Translations under genes and position numbers: made by a program
Notes under the pieces: generated by a model
Told to the model about the DNA's origin: nothing
Seen by the model: the letters and a program-made list of their open reading frames with translations, nothing else
Databases searched by the model: none
Part shown: positions 9,089-17,699 of the stretch, in pieces
Layout of the letters: each line of letters starts with the position of its first letter
How positions within the stretch are numbered: position 1 is the stretch's first letter
Source: Aureobasidium sp. EXF-3400
Taxonomy: Eukaryota > Ascomycota > Dothideomycetes > Dothideales > Saccotheciaceae
Direction of reading: 5' to 3'
Assembly: GCA_024195585.1 (NCBI GenBank)
Contig: SWBL01000589.1
Location: 1-18,299, forward strand
Length of the DNA: 18,299 nt

Positions 9089-10200
9089 TCATAATGACCC
9101 CTGAGCTCCGTCCAATGGCAAGTCCCAATGGGCCCAAGATACCGCCGATGGCGTTAGCCATTGTTGAGGATCAAGATGGTCGAAAATCTGATCCAGATTG
9201 CCTGTCTCATCGTCCGTCAGTGAACCTGAGTGCATGCCAGTCGCATATTCACGTTGCATCTGCGACGCTTCGCCAGAATTGACAGGGTTGATTGCCAGCC
9301 CAAGTCCAGCACTTTGGACAGAATGTTAGCATATTCACGACGTGCTTCGTAGTTTACTTACAGTAGTCGATGAAGTATCGGTGCTGCACGCCGACACACC
9401 AAGCTCAAATCCGCTAGTTCTTCAAAGCGTCCGACGCACCCTCTTAGCAAACGGATACTATCAGGCAAATCCGAGTCGGGTTCGCTAGATTCTGACATTG
9501 TAGCAATCAATAATACCGCGGCATGGAAGGTGTGGAAACATCCCAAGCCTCGATTGTACCACTGCAAGGGTCCGAACTCAGGGTTGATGTGCAGAGATGA
9601 GCGTATCTCAAGCAAAGCTCTTACACTCTCGATACTTCTCCATCGTGCATTCTGTCGCTGAGAAGGGTCCGGAGATCCTTGCATCAGTATACGTCGGTGG
9701 GGTAACAAAGCAAGCTGGTGTGAGAAGCTATGCAGGATCTCGAGATGTATCTTGTGATACGAAGAGAGCTCATCTTATCGAGAGTGATAAAGATAGATAG
9801 ATTTCCAAAGATCTCGTTCGTGGTTTAGGACCTTGTCGAGTTCCGTAATGACTTTGGGGTCGATTGTGGTGGAGTTGAGCACTCGTGAGCAGATCCTACT
9901 CCCGTATGCCAGAGATACAGACTCTAGGCCTTGCTCGAACTGAAGGTATCGTTGACAGAACGTTGGGTCTTGCAGGACGTGGGATAGAGGAGGAAAACAT
10001 GCAAAGTAGATATCCTTCAATCGAGCACACAGGTTCGAAGGCGGTAGCATTGCCAAAATATCAAATATTCCCAGACTGTTAGTCTTGTGATGTCTCCCGA
10101 ATGAAGATACGAGACTTTCGAAATGGTCAGGATCCGAGGCATCGTTAGGTTCTGTGATTGGCCGATATGGAATAGATCGAACATGACCAGATGCCGATGC
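9089..10200 (-). pseudogene. Broken fungal-specific transcription factor (Fungal_trans-type), minus strand
   Basis: One frame reads from 10200 to 9362. A consensus intron (9361-9312: GTAAGT donor, TGCTAAC branch, AAAG acceptor) then joins an exon 9311-9089 ending in TGA. The text looks like the regulatory middle and C-terminus of a zinc-cluster regulator: L-P-P-S-N-L then P-L-S-H-V-L-Q-D-P-T-F (start of the fungal_trans homology region), later L-Q-W-Y-N-R-G-L-G-C-F-H-T-F-H-A-A-V, and a D-P-Q-Q-W-L...W-D-L tail. Defects: an in-frame TAA at 9777-9775 with no plausible intron to remove it (the frame on both sides is family-like), and only about 35 residues between the P-T-F motif and the E-L-D helix where about 150-200 are usual. 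No CxxC zinc cluster is found upstream. An acceptor-like CTGCAG ends at 10201, and a 5' exon (possible ATG at 10355, intron 10271-10201) is conceivable but not convincing. A sequencing error at the stop is the main alternative. Confidence 0.6.
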
Positions 10201-10824
10201 CTGCAGCGATTCTTTTCAGACGCACCAAACGCAAGGATCGAATGAGAGATCTGAATGGCACGTTACCATACATTGAAAATGACATCAGTAAGGATTGCGA
10301 CCCTCCACACCCTGTCCTGGATTTGGTGAGTAGAGAAGGCGCCGCAATGAGGCATAGCTTCGTATGTTCGAATTCAGTCTACGCAATAGTCGCCGCGAGC
10401 GAAAAATCCAGGATCCATGTTGAGATGATGAACCAAAGAGCGTGCACAAGTCTTTCGAGGTGAGGTAACTGGTGGGAAATGATCATCGCTGTGCTGCGAG
10501 GACAAAACGAGATAGCTTCGTAAAGAGAACCTACACATTGTAGTCTATGCACGATGAGTTTAGTACTGAAAGGTCCAAAAACCTCGAGCCCAGGACGAAC
10601 GTTGACGGTAGCTTGCAAAGGCTCTATCAGCAATGATGAGTTGTGTGACCAAAGACAAGTCCGAAGTACAGGACGATAGTCGGGCTCGGAAAATCATCGG
10701 CATATCTTTCGCCGACGCGCAAGCACTTTGGTGGAGCGGCGCGCGAACGTGTCCGGAGAGCTTGAGCTTCAAGGGGTCTGTGGATGCTTCTCAAGATAGT
10801 CACTCGTCATACACAACAATCGCA
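10201..10824. other. Gene-poor stretch with a long once-interrupted minus-strand frame
   Basis: On the minus strand one frame is open from 10693 to 10148 except for a single TAG at 10381-10379. The upstream half (10633-10382) has a protein-like composition with a F-C-P-R-S-T-A and Q-L-P-H-L-E-R-L-V-H stretch that I do not recognise. It is in a different frame from the transcription-factor relic and has no zinc cluster. It may be the decayed N-terminal part of that gene or another relic. The end near 10825 must also serve as promoter of the plus-strand Yip1-domain gene. Confidence 0.35.
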
Positions 10825-11863
10825 ATGGCAAACCGAGGATACGATGTCGTAGTCGATGTCGACGCAGAGGTTCGCGATTCCATACTCTCTTCCTTACCAC
10901 ACTCACCACTGACACCGCAACAGGGAGATCTCGGTCATACCGATCTGCAAGAGGACCTCGAATTCCACTCATCAAGTACATCCCCTCGCCTTGTCACATA
11001 CCTTCGCACTCCCCCCTGACACTATCAACAGACTTCGAAACCTCAACCTCGACCCGCGGCAAACTACCCCCAGGCAACAACTCCTTCCTCCCCACCTCCA
11101 ACAGCAACGGCAACCCTTCAGTCACAAACAGTAAACACTACCTCTGGAGCATATCCTTCTACGCCCAATTCTTCGACGTCGACAGCTCAGAAGTCGTGCG
11201 CCGCTGCCGCTCTGCCATCTTCCCCCTCTCAAATTTCCTAGACGTCCTAGATGGAAACCCCGACTTGTATGGTCCTTTTTGGATTGCCACTACTGTAGTG
11301 GTTATTCTCTTTCTCACTGGCACGATTTCTCAGTATCTGGCTAAAGAGGGAAAGAAACACTTCATCTATGACTTTACATTGCTTTCTGGAGCTGCGGGCT
11401 TGATCTATGGATATACGTTTTTCATCCCTGTGGCGCTGTGGGGTGCGTTGAAGTGGTTTAGAGCTGAGTCTGCTAACTTGCTTGAATGCATTTGTCTCTA
11501 TGGCTATGCAAACTTGATCTGGATTCCTGTGGCCTTGATCTCTTGGTCACCGATTTCCATCCTCAATTGGGTGTTTGTGGCTGTAGGACTTGCGGCTTCG
11601 GGCGTTTTCTTGGTCAGGAATTTGTATCCGGTGTTGAGTGCTACTGATGTCAAGACGAGCAAGATTTTGTTGGTCGTGGTGGTAGCACTGCATTTCGGTC
11701 TTGCGTTGGCGATTAAGATTTTGTTCTTTGCGTAAGTTTTGGCATTTTTCCTTGGTGGTGGCATTGAGCTAATTGTGAGAATAGGCATGGTAGTCCTGTT
11801 AAGAAGGATACAGCCCCAAAAGGTGATGATGACAAGGCTACGCGTATGTTGTTTGGCCTGTAG
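10825..11863 (+). CDS. Yip1-domain family membrane protein (Yip5/YIPF1-2-like), 291 aa
   Basis: Exons 10825-10869, 10924-10975, 11032-11731 and 11785-11863; introns of 54, 56 and 53 nt. The joins rebuild D-V-D-A-E|G-D-L-G-H-T-D-L, H-S-S-N-F-E and a short Lys/Asp-rich C-terminus ending in M-L-F-G-L. The cytosolic N-terminal third is followed by Y-A-Q-F-F-D-V-D and the hallmark D-L-Y-G-P-F-W-I (110-117), then five hydrophobic segments including the G-Y-T-F-F-I-P turn. Proteins of this class sit in Golgi and ER-Golgi membranes and bind Rab/Ypt GTPases in vesicle traffic; closeness to yeast Yip5 and human YIPF1/2 is judged from the Y-x-x-F-F-D-V-D and Y-G-P-F-W region. The first intron has an atypical GTTCGC donor and is 54 nt with no stop in frame, so reading through it would add 18 residues. 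The last intron removes an apparent stop at 11733. The gene diverges from the transcription-factor relic. Confidence 0.88.
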
Positions 11864-12373
11864 GTCTATTGGACCTGCTTTCATACACTTTTTGCTCAGT
11901 CAGCCGGCGGCTATGACTGCTTTAGCTGCACTTCTACTATATCGCTTCTGCAACAGAATTTACTTCACCCCTCATCTTCGTAGCCATTCGTCGCAGCAGA
12001 ATTGTTTTCCAGTAACAGCGTAACCACGGCTGCGTCTTGAAATTCCGAGTTGCGAGTACTTGCACGAGACATGTCGATTACACCTAGCTTCATGTCTTTG
12101 TAGGCTCCCTTGACCACCTCTGGTCGCTATATGTTGATGAACCTCATGCAATACCGCCCAGTCTACTTGATTGCCTTGAGCTATAACGGGTAGTGTGCAC
12201 ACATGCATGTGATGCGATGTCGCTGAACGACAATTCTATTTATGCAATTCTTGTAAACTATCTCGCATGCATATCGTTCAAAGTCTTCCCTCCCGTATAA
12301 CCATCTAAAAACTCCACCAGTGCAAAAAATCAAATAGGTATCTCATCTAGTCTCATCTCAATTATCCTTCTCT
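11864..12373. other. Intergenic, convergent gene ends
   Basis: These are 3' flanks of the Yip1-domain gene (+) and the CLD1-type hydrolase (-). Frames of up to about 90 codons run in from both sides without motifs. The part next to 12374 is CT-rich on the plus strand. Nothing else is recognised. Confidence 0.5.
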
Positions 12374-14033
12374 TCACTTCATAAACCCCAACCTCTTCTC
12401 TCTAGTCTCCACATCTCTCATCTCCTCATCCATGACATCGTTGAAGTGGTCAGCGCCGTCGAGGTAAACATGATGTCCAGCTTTGCGGATAATCACAACC
12501 TTGGCGTCTCCGTTCTCCGTCTTCTTTTCCTCTGCAGTGGCGGTGGAAAGTGCTTTTTGCTTTTCGGCTTGCATTTTCTCTGCTGCGGCGCGACCGCCGT
12601 CTTTGTCCATCCAGTCGTTTTCGCCGTACATGAGTACTACTGGGATACCTGTTTCGCGGACTTTGGAAAGGCCGGTAGGGGCGGATGAGGTGTTGTCAGG
12701 CGTGGGTGCGGAATGAGGTTCTGAGATCCATTGGCGGCCTACACCTTGAATGCGGCGGATCAGAGGGCTGCGAGCAAAGGCACCGGGGGCGAGGATGTAG
12801 GCTAGTGCGTATTCGCCTGATCCGCGTTGACGGAAGAGAGAGTAGCTGTAGTCGTGTAGAGCTTGCGATTCTTCGGCTGGGAGGTGGCTGAAGCGGCGAC
12901 TAGTCCAGCCTGATACTAGACGAGGACCAAGGGGACCAGACCAACGGACAAAGGAGAATGGTGAGATGTTTGCGTCCCAGAGGGTGGACAGCCACTTTGG
13001 CAGGGGTTTCCTGGGTGGCTTGCCGCTGTTGTTGGCAGCATCTCTTTTTGCTTTGGCATTCATGAAGTTGTTGTTGTCTCCAGTCTTTGCTGAGGCTGAG
13101 ATATCGGGATTTGTGCCGTTGGCGGAGTTTTCCTGGTCCTGAGTGAACTCGTTAACCATGGTCGAGTCCTCAGGCTCCGGCAGATCGGCGTTGACAGCAT
13201 ATGGATCCTCGGGAATACCGACCGGTGAGGCCAGAATAAGTTTGTTGAGATGCCCAGGGTACTTGAGGGCGTAAGCGACAGCCATGTAGCCACCCATACT
13301 GTGACCGAGCAAAGTGAAGCGATCGATACCCTTCTTGATGCGCCATTCTTCCAGAGCATCGATGAACCAGCTCTCAGCCTCTTCAATCTTTCCCTGACGG
13401 TCTTTGGCGTGGATCTTGAACGGCGGGCGGGATGAGCGGCCCATACCGAGCATGTCCAGAGCGTACAGTTTCCAGCCAGGCAATCTGGACAGACTTTCAA
13501 AGTTGCGGTAGAAGAAACCGAGACCAGCACCATAACCGTGGATCATAACAAGGTTGTTGTCAACGTGTTCGCCGATTCTCTCAACAGAAAACTCATTCAA
13601 GAAGCGGCTCTTTCCTGACAGTTCCACCAGGTCCGAGTTCCATTTACGAGGGCCGTAGGGGTCATTGAGGGCGGAGGTAGTGACTGGGTCAGCCTGACGG
13701 GCTTCGGTCTTAGAGACGTCCTGTGTTGAGGCATTGGTCGAGGCAGGGGCGGAACCGGTCTGAGTGTGTGTCGGAGGCTTTTGTAGGTAGGGGATGAAGG
13801 AGAGGACGCGATGTTCGGTAACGGCAGGAGAGAGACCAGCCCACTGTAGAGAATTAGTAGGGAGACAGGCGACTGGGGCAGAAGAGTGTACACACCCATT
13901 GACTGAAGCCGTCCTTGTAGCCTAGGGGGAAGTAACCAGGCTTCCCCGCGGTCCTGGTGCCCTCGGAGGGAGTGTCTTTACGCTGAGAGGCCAGCATTGG
14001 TCGCTGGCCACCAGACTCTGTATCGGAAGCCAT
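12374..14033 (-). CDS. CLD1/ICT1-type (ABHD4/5-like) alpha/beta hydrolase of phospholipid metabolism, 535 aa
   Basis: Minus-strand exons 14033-13896 and 13843-12374 with a 52-nt intron; the join D-G-F-S-Q-W|W-A-G-L-S-P is family-like. The core starts near residue 105 (D-P-Y-G-P-R-K-W). It has the oxyanion loop M-I-H-G-Y-G-A-G, the nucleophile elbow L-L-G-H-S-M-G-G (Ser228), an acid in Y-G-E-N-D-W and a C-terminal G-H-H-V-Y-L-D carrying the H-x4-D motif (His503-Asp508) known in CGI-58/ABHD5, yeast Ict1 and Cld1. A polar Asn/Lys-rich insertion (about 270-320) interrupts the cap. Yeast relatives are Cld1 (mitochondrial cardiolipin-specific phospholipase A2) and Ict1/Ecm18 (lysophosphatidic acid acyltransferase activity). 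Which activity applies here is not decidable by eye. ATG 14033 is the first in-frame ATG; the frame stays open upstream to about 14171 without one, and no clear mitochondrial presequence is seen from this start. It shares a promoter with Spo7. Confidence 0.88.
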
Positions 14034-14469
14034 CCTTGGTCTTCTTGATCTGTGTGGAAGGTCTGTTGGGTGGCGGTTGATGCAGAGGGCGTTGTTGAAA
14101 GATTCGCTGACTTGATTCCAGGCCTGTTTCCCAAGGCTGAGGGTAGCGCGACTGGCGCGCGAATGTTGCAATCGGCTAATTTTGAAAGAGATGATCTGAA
14201 TGAGAGAGGGAAAAGGAAAGAGCGGCGGACAACGACTTTATTGTACTGGTCGTTTAGGCAGGTACGGAATCGACAGGCGGATGACGATGCAGGCAACAAG
14301 GACCGGAGTTTAGGTCAGTCCGCGTGCCGCGCCCGCCGTTTCCTTCAATCACGCCCGCGCCTGCATGAGCTGACGCCAGTCATTTCCAGATCATCACATA
14401 TCATCATCCACAGAACCACGTCGCACACTGCTACAACTACAATCATGAGCTGAACAGACGCGTCCAAAT
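14034..14469. promoter_or_regulatory. Divergent promoter, CLD1-type hydrolase / SPO7
   Basis: This 436-bp region separates two head-to-head lipid-metabolism genes. The Spo7-proximal part is CA-rich, typical of a fungal 5' leader. A minus-strand frame (14299-13922) runs through it and over the start of the hydrolase gene in another frame. It contains Ser/Thr/Arg-rich text but cannot be spliced in frame to the hydrolase by any intron I could find. Confidence 0.55.
14445..14453 (+). promoter_or_regulatory. Minimal upstream ORF (ATG AGC TGA) before SPO7
   Basis: A two-codon uORF ends 16 nt before the Spo7 start codon at 14470. If the transcript begins upstream of 14445, ribosomes would meet this start-stop-like element first, which could dampen translation. 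Whether it is in the mRNA is not known. Confidence 0.4.
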
Positions 14470-15897
14470 ATGACGTCCACCCTGGATAGAATCGTCAAGG
14501 GCGCCCCGCCGCCCGACGTCTCTCTCGATCAAGTCGCACAATCCGCCCGCCGCGAGAGCACTTCCTCTCTATCTCATACTCGCTCACGGAGAGACTCAAT
14601 CACCGCCCCTCGCCCACCTTCTTCAGGTCAATCTGACCCTCTCAACAACCTGCCCTCGTCGCCCGAGCAGATCAAGCTCAATCTGCTCATTCTCGAATCC
14701 TCCCTCCGCGCCCAGTACCTCTGCCTCCATGCCCGCTTACGCCTCTACCTTGTCTTGATGACTGCCCTCGCTCTCTGGATCTTGACCTTTACATATCTAC
14801 TCTTCTTGCGACCGCGCGAAGATGGCAAGGGTGCTGGTGGCTCTCCCTACTGGGTTGTCGACATTGCCGAACGCCTAGGCTGGGTTGGAGGCCTTGTTAC
14901 TGCTGGCTTGCTATGGGGCACTGGAATGTGGGATCGAGGCATCCGCTGGCCGAGGAAATGGGTCAACATCACAAACAGAGGCCTACGAGGCTTCAATCTC
15001 AAACTCGTCGTTATTCGCGGCCCCTGGTGGAGGGAAGTTCTTGGGTACCTCTCCCTCTTAGATCCCTACGGTTGGTGGGGTCATGTCAAGGGTATGCGCT
15101 TCGAATACATGCCCAAAGATATCGAAAAATCAACACTGGAAAACAAGGACAAGGTTGGTCTGTGGGAAACTGGAGGCCGTCATGGCTGGATCGAGGAAGA
15201 CGTTGCTCCTGGTGGAGACGTCATCAAGCTTCTTTTATTACCAAAACCATTTTCGCCAGACTTCCGCGAAGATTGGGATACTTACCGTCATAATTATTGG
15301 GAAAAGGAAAACGAGAGACGTACACAGCTACGGGCAATCATCAACACAAGACAGAAGCAATTGGCAAAACAAGAAGGTGGCTGGCTTTGGTGGACTGGCT
15401 GGAGAGGATGGACTCGTCTGCGACACCCGACAAGACCCAATCACGATCAGTTGAACAGGATCCAACGCGAAGCTTTGCGCGAGAAGCAGAGTCTATCTCA
15501 CATCAGAGAAAAGAAGACCAGGTCGAGCTCCATCCTGCGAGATGGCAGTCACTCACGCTCAAGCTCGAGAGGTTCTACTGCTGAAACGCTCGGTCGTCGG
15601 CCCGATGAGAAGATACGCAGGATGAGTAGCACTCAGAGTCTCAGAAAAGAACGTCCCAAGCCGACTACCGCCAGACGCTCGAGTCGTCTGGCATCTTCTT
15701 CTGACTCCAGACCTGGCACACCGAGCTCAGTAGGCACTGCATCCGAGCACGAGACCTCACCAACGTCTTTGCACAATCGTGCGAGTAATTTGAGCATTAG
15801 CTCAACGTCGACTTGGACGAGCGAAGTACTCAAGGAGGACACACCGCCTACTGATGTCGACGTGGCCGAGAAAGACCAGATGACGCCTAAGCTTTAG
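14470..15897 (+). CDS. SPO7: Spo7-like regulatory subunit of the Nem1-Spo7 phosphatase, 475 aa
   Basis: This is an intronless frame. The Spo7 domain spans about residues 65-330. A helix with L-L-I (72-74) lies before the membrane region; in yeast an L-L-I patch of Spo7 is reported to matter for binding Nem1. Two membrane segments (about 92-113 and 136-153) are separated by a short loop. They are followed by the conserved N-x-x-N-R-x-L-R-x-F-N-L-K-L and G-P-W-W-R-E-V-L-G-Y blocks and D-P-Y-G-W-W. Spo7 anchors and activates Nem1 at the nuclear envelope/ER; the complex dephosphorylates the lipin Pah1 and so steers phosphatidate to diacylglycerol and storage lipid. At 475 residues it is far longer than yeast Spo7 (about 259): the extra length is a Ser/Arg-rich, probably disordered tail from about residue 335 to the end. 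A Ser/Arg-rich N-terminus of 60 residues also precedes the domain. The start at 14470 follows an in-frame-independent uORF. Confidence 0.9.
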   Translation: MTSTLDRIVKGAPPPDVSLDQVAQSARRESTSSLSHTRSRRDSITAPRPPSSGQSDPLNNLPSSPEQIKLNLLILESSLRAQYLCLHARLRLYLVLMTALALWILTFTYLLFLRPREDGKGAGGSPYWVVDIAERLGWVGGLVTAGLLWGTGMWDRGIRWPRKWVNITNRGLRGFNLKLVVIRGPWWREVLGYLSLLDPYGWWGHVKGMRFEYMPKDIEKSTLENKDKVGLWETGGRHGWIEEDVAPGGDVIKLLLLPKPFSPDFREDWDTYRHNYWEKENERRTQLRAIINTRQKQLAKQEGGWLWWTGWRGWTRLRHPTRPNHDQLNRIQREALREKQSLSHIREKKTRSSSILRDGSHSRSSSRGSTAETLGRRPDEKIRRMSSTQSLRKERPKPTTARRSSRLASSSDSRPGTPSSVGTASEHETSPTSLHNRASNLSISSTSTWTSEVLKEDTPPTDVDVAEKDQMTPKL

Positions 15898-16854
15898 CTC
15901 TGCCATTGCTGAATATGATAACGACTGTTGTTTTCACTCCTCTGACCGTCTATTTTTGCTTGCTTCCCAGGTGACTCTGACATTCGATTACATTCCGGAT
16001 CAGGGACGTTGACATGACTCGACCGCAGTAAGGGGTAAGTCTGAGACTTGTCACATGTTCGGCTTGTACTACCCAGGACCAACACGCAACCGTGTATCCC
16101 TCCCACGCCCTTTCACGACTCTGATCTGACACCATAGTCACACTGGAACATGTCGACAGGCGCCACTGATCTTGAGCTTCGTGTCTCTATGACTGCAGAT
16201 CTCCATCCTCATGTGCTTCATCACTACTAAAAATGCTCCAGAGAACAACTGATCTGTCATTGGGTGCATCAATTATTGTATCGTGACATTCAACACAGCC
16301 AACGATCACGTAGCCGACCAGTCAGTCCAGTTTGACAGTCACATCATCGGCCACATCGCGACATGATCAACTGCAGCCGCAAACTCAAGCCACTGCAACA
16401 GCTCAAACTTCTGCATCAGTTGACCTAGCGCATGTCTCCAGATCACGCTCCTCTAGTAAGAGGTCTGATTATGTTTCTCAGCTGGCAGGGGAATCACAGT
16501 GAAGATAATTAGGCGTAAGAAAAGCGATGGTTGCAGAAATCTACCGGTGTAGGTCGGATCGACTCTACAATTCGTTTTACCTACATGCCTCTTCCGTCTC
16601 TTAAGATTGCAATGTCTTACTTTCGAGTTTCGCACTTTGCTCGTCCCAATCTCGATATCAGCACCAACATCCATTGCCACGGCCATACTCTTTGTTGTTT
16701 TAACAAGTCGAATTCATGCTCTTTGTCTTTTTCTTTGTGAGAACACAACACATTGTTGAATTGCATTGTTCACCGTACTGAACAAAGGGTTATCAAGGAA
16801 ATTAAGAACAATGCTCTGTTACTTCTCAATACCTCCAGGACATCCTCCTCTATT
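15898..16854. other. Long intergenic region without a supported gene
   Basis: This holds the 3' flank of SPO7 and the upstream region of the hypothetical gene at 17028. Only frames of about 60-77 codons occur, on both strands, mutually overlapping and without motifs (for example minus 16453-16686). No tRNA, rRNA or clear repeat is seen. A non-coding transcript is possible but nothing in the sequence shows one. Confidence 0.5.
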
Positions 16855-16864
16855 GCTTTATAAC
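16855..16864 (+). promoter_or_regulatory. TATA-like element upstream of the gene at 17028
   Basis: GCTTTATAAC lies about 120 bp before the splice donor of the leader intron and is followed by a CT-rich run at about 16865-16900, a usual layout for a fungal promoter and transcription start. Assignment is by sequence only. Confidence 0.35.
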
Positions 16865-16977
16865 CACCCACAACTGCCCTCCATCTTCCATCTTCCCACG
16901 CAGAACGATCTAGGACATCCAAGACACCAACTCAGTACTCAAACCACACCTGGCAGGCTCCAGCTCCCACAAAACCA

Positions 16978-17016
16978 GTAAGTTCCCTACCCCTTTACTC
17001 AACTGACAAAACACAG
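16978..17016 (+). promoter_or_regulatory. Probable 39-nt intron in the 5' leader of the gene at 17028
   Basis: It has a GTAAGT donor, a CTGAC branch site (17003-17009 region) and an ACAG acceptor, 11 nt before the ATG. The upstream frame that would join in frame runs back to a TAG at 16911 without an ATG, so the exon before it is non-coding. At 39 nt it is shorter than the other introns here (50-66 nt), so splicing is likely but not certain. Confidence 0.5.
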
Positions 17017-17027
17017 AATCCACAACC

Positions 17028-17699
17028 ATGCCTTCCAACAATGAGTACTCACCAGTCAGCTGGACCGAAATCTTCTGCCAATGCCTGCCTATGCGCAAAA
17101 CCAGATCTGATGCTGAAGTGGATATTGAGATGCAGAGTATATCTTCATCTCACAGAAATCCTGCAGTTAACAACCCAGTCGTACCTTCTCATATTGTTCG
17201 CGCCAATAATCCTGACAATATCCACAGACCTTCGCATAATTCTTGGTGGTTGACTGCTGATGACTCTTCTTCTGGCCCTTCTGCTCCTCCTTCTAGAAGT
17301 GGAGCTCAAAATCCAGTTGCTTCATACCTCGAAAACAACAGAGCTGATTCTGAGGTATTCATGAGTGGAGGTCGTCCTGTTTCTTCTGTGTATTCTACTG
17401 ATGCTACTGCTGCTGGTGTCTCGGGAAGGTTTGCTGAGATCAGGGTTCCGAGAATTAGCCCTAGAGCTGCTAGTTATGCTGCTGTGCTTGATGTTCAGGC
17501 TGGTATTGATGCTAGAAAGTCTGCAGTCTCGCCGCCTGATGAAACTCCTGCTTCTCCTACTGGTTCTGTTGATAGTATTGATTTCTTCTCTGGTAAGGCT
17601 GCGCAAGAGGGGTTTGGAGAGAGAGGAGAGAGGTGTGGTGGTAGAGTTGCTCCGCAAAGACCAAAGAGATATGAGGGTGTTAGTCCTTATATCGCTTAG
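17028..17699 (+). CDS. Hypothetical low-complexity protein, 223 aa
   Basis: I do not recognise this protein. It has a short N-terminal motif S-W-T-E-I-F-C-Q-C-L-P-M-R-K (two cysteines next to basic residues, which could be acylated), then a Ser/Pro/Asn/Ala-rich, probably disordered chain with no membrane segment or signal peptide, ending in R-Y-E-G-V-S-P-Y-I-A. The ATG at 17028 follows a leader with a TATA-like box and a consensus intron, which supports expression. Codons end in T unusually often (TCT, GCT, CCT, GGT, GAT), unlike the C-ending preference of neighbours such as SPO7. That bias also opens a long Leu-rich frame in another register (17365-17718), which I treat as a shadow. It is probably a lineage-restricted protein; a peripheral membrane-associated role via the cysteines is speculation. 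Confidence 0.65.
   Translation: MPSNNEYSPVSWTEIFCQCLPMRKTRSDAEVDIEMQSISSSHRNPAVNNPVVPSHIVRANNPDNIHRPSHNSWWLTADDSSSGPSAPPSRSGAQNPVASYLENNRADSEVFMSGGRPVSSVYSTDATAAGVSGRFAEIRVPRISPRAASYAAVLDVQAGIDARKSAVSPPDETPASPTGSVDSIDFFSGKAAQEGFGERGERCGGRVAPQRPKRYEGVSPYIA

Noticed and set aside
9775..9832. Intron removing the stop in the transcription-factor relic (GTCCTA donor at 9832 to AAG near 9752)
   Set aside because: The donor is poor, no branch site is evident, and it would delete text that reads as normal family sequence.
13922..14299. Mitochondrial presequence for the CLD1-type protein encoded upstream
   Set aside because: The Ser/Thr/Arg-rich frame looks presequence-like but is in a different frame, and no intron I could find joins it to the gene.
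16453..16686. 77-codon minus frame in the long intergenic region
   Set aside because: No motif, basic random-looking composition, overlapped by a plus frame of similar length.
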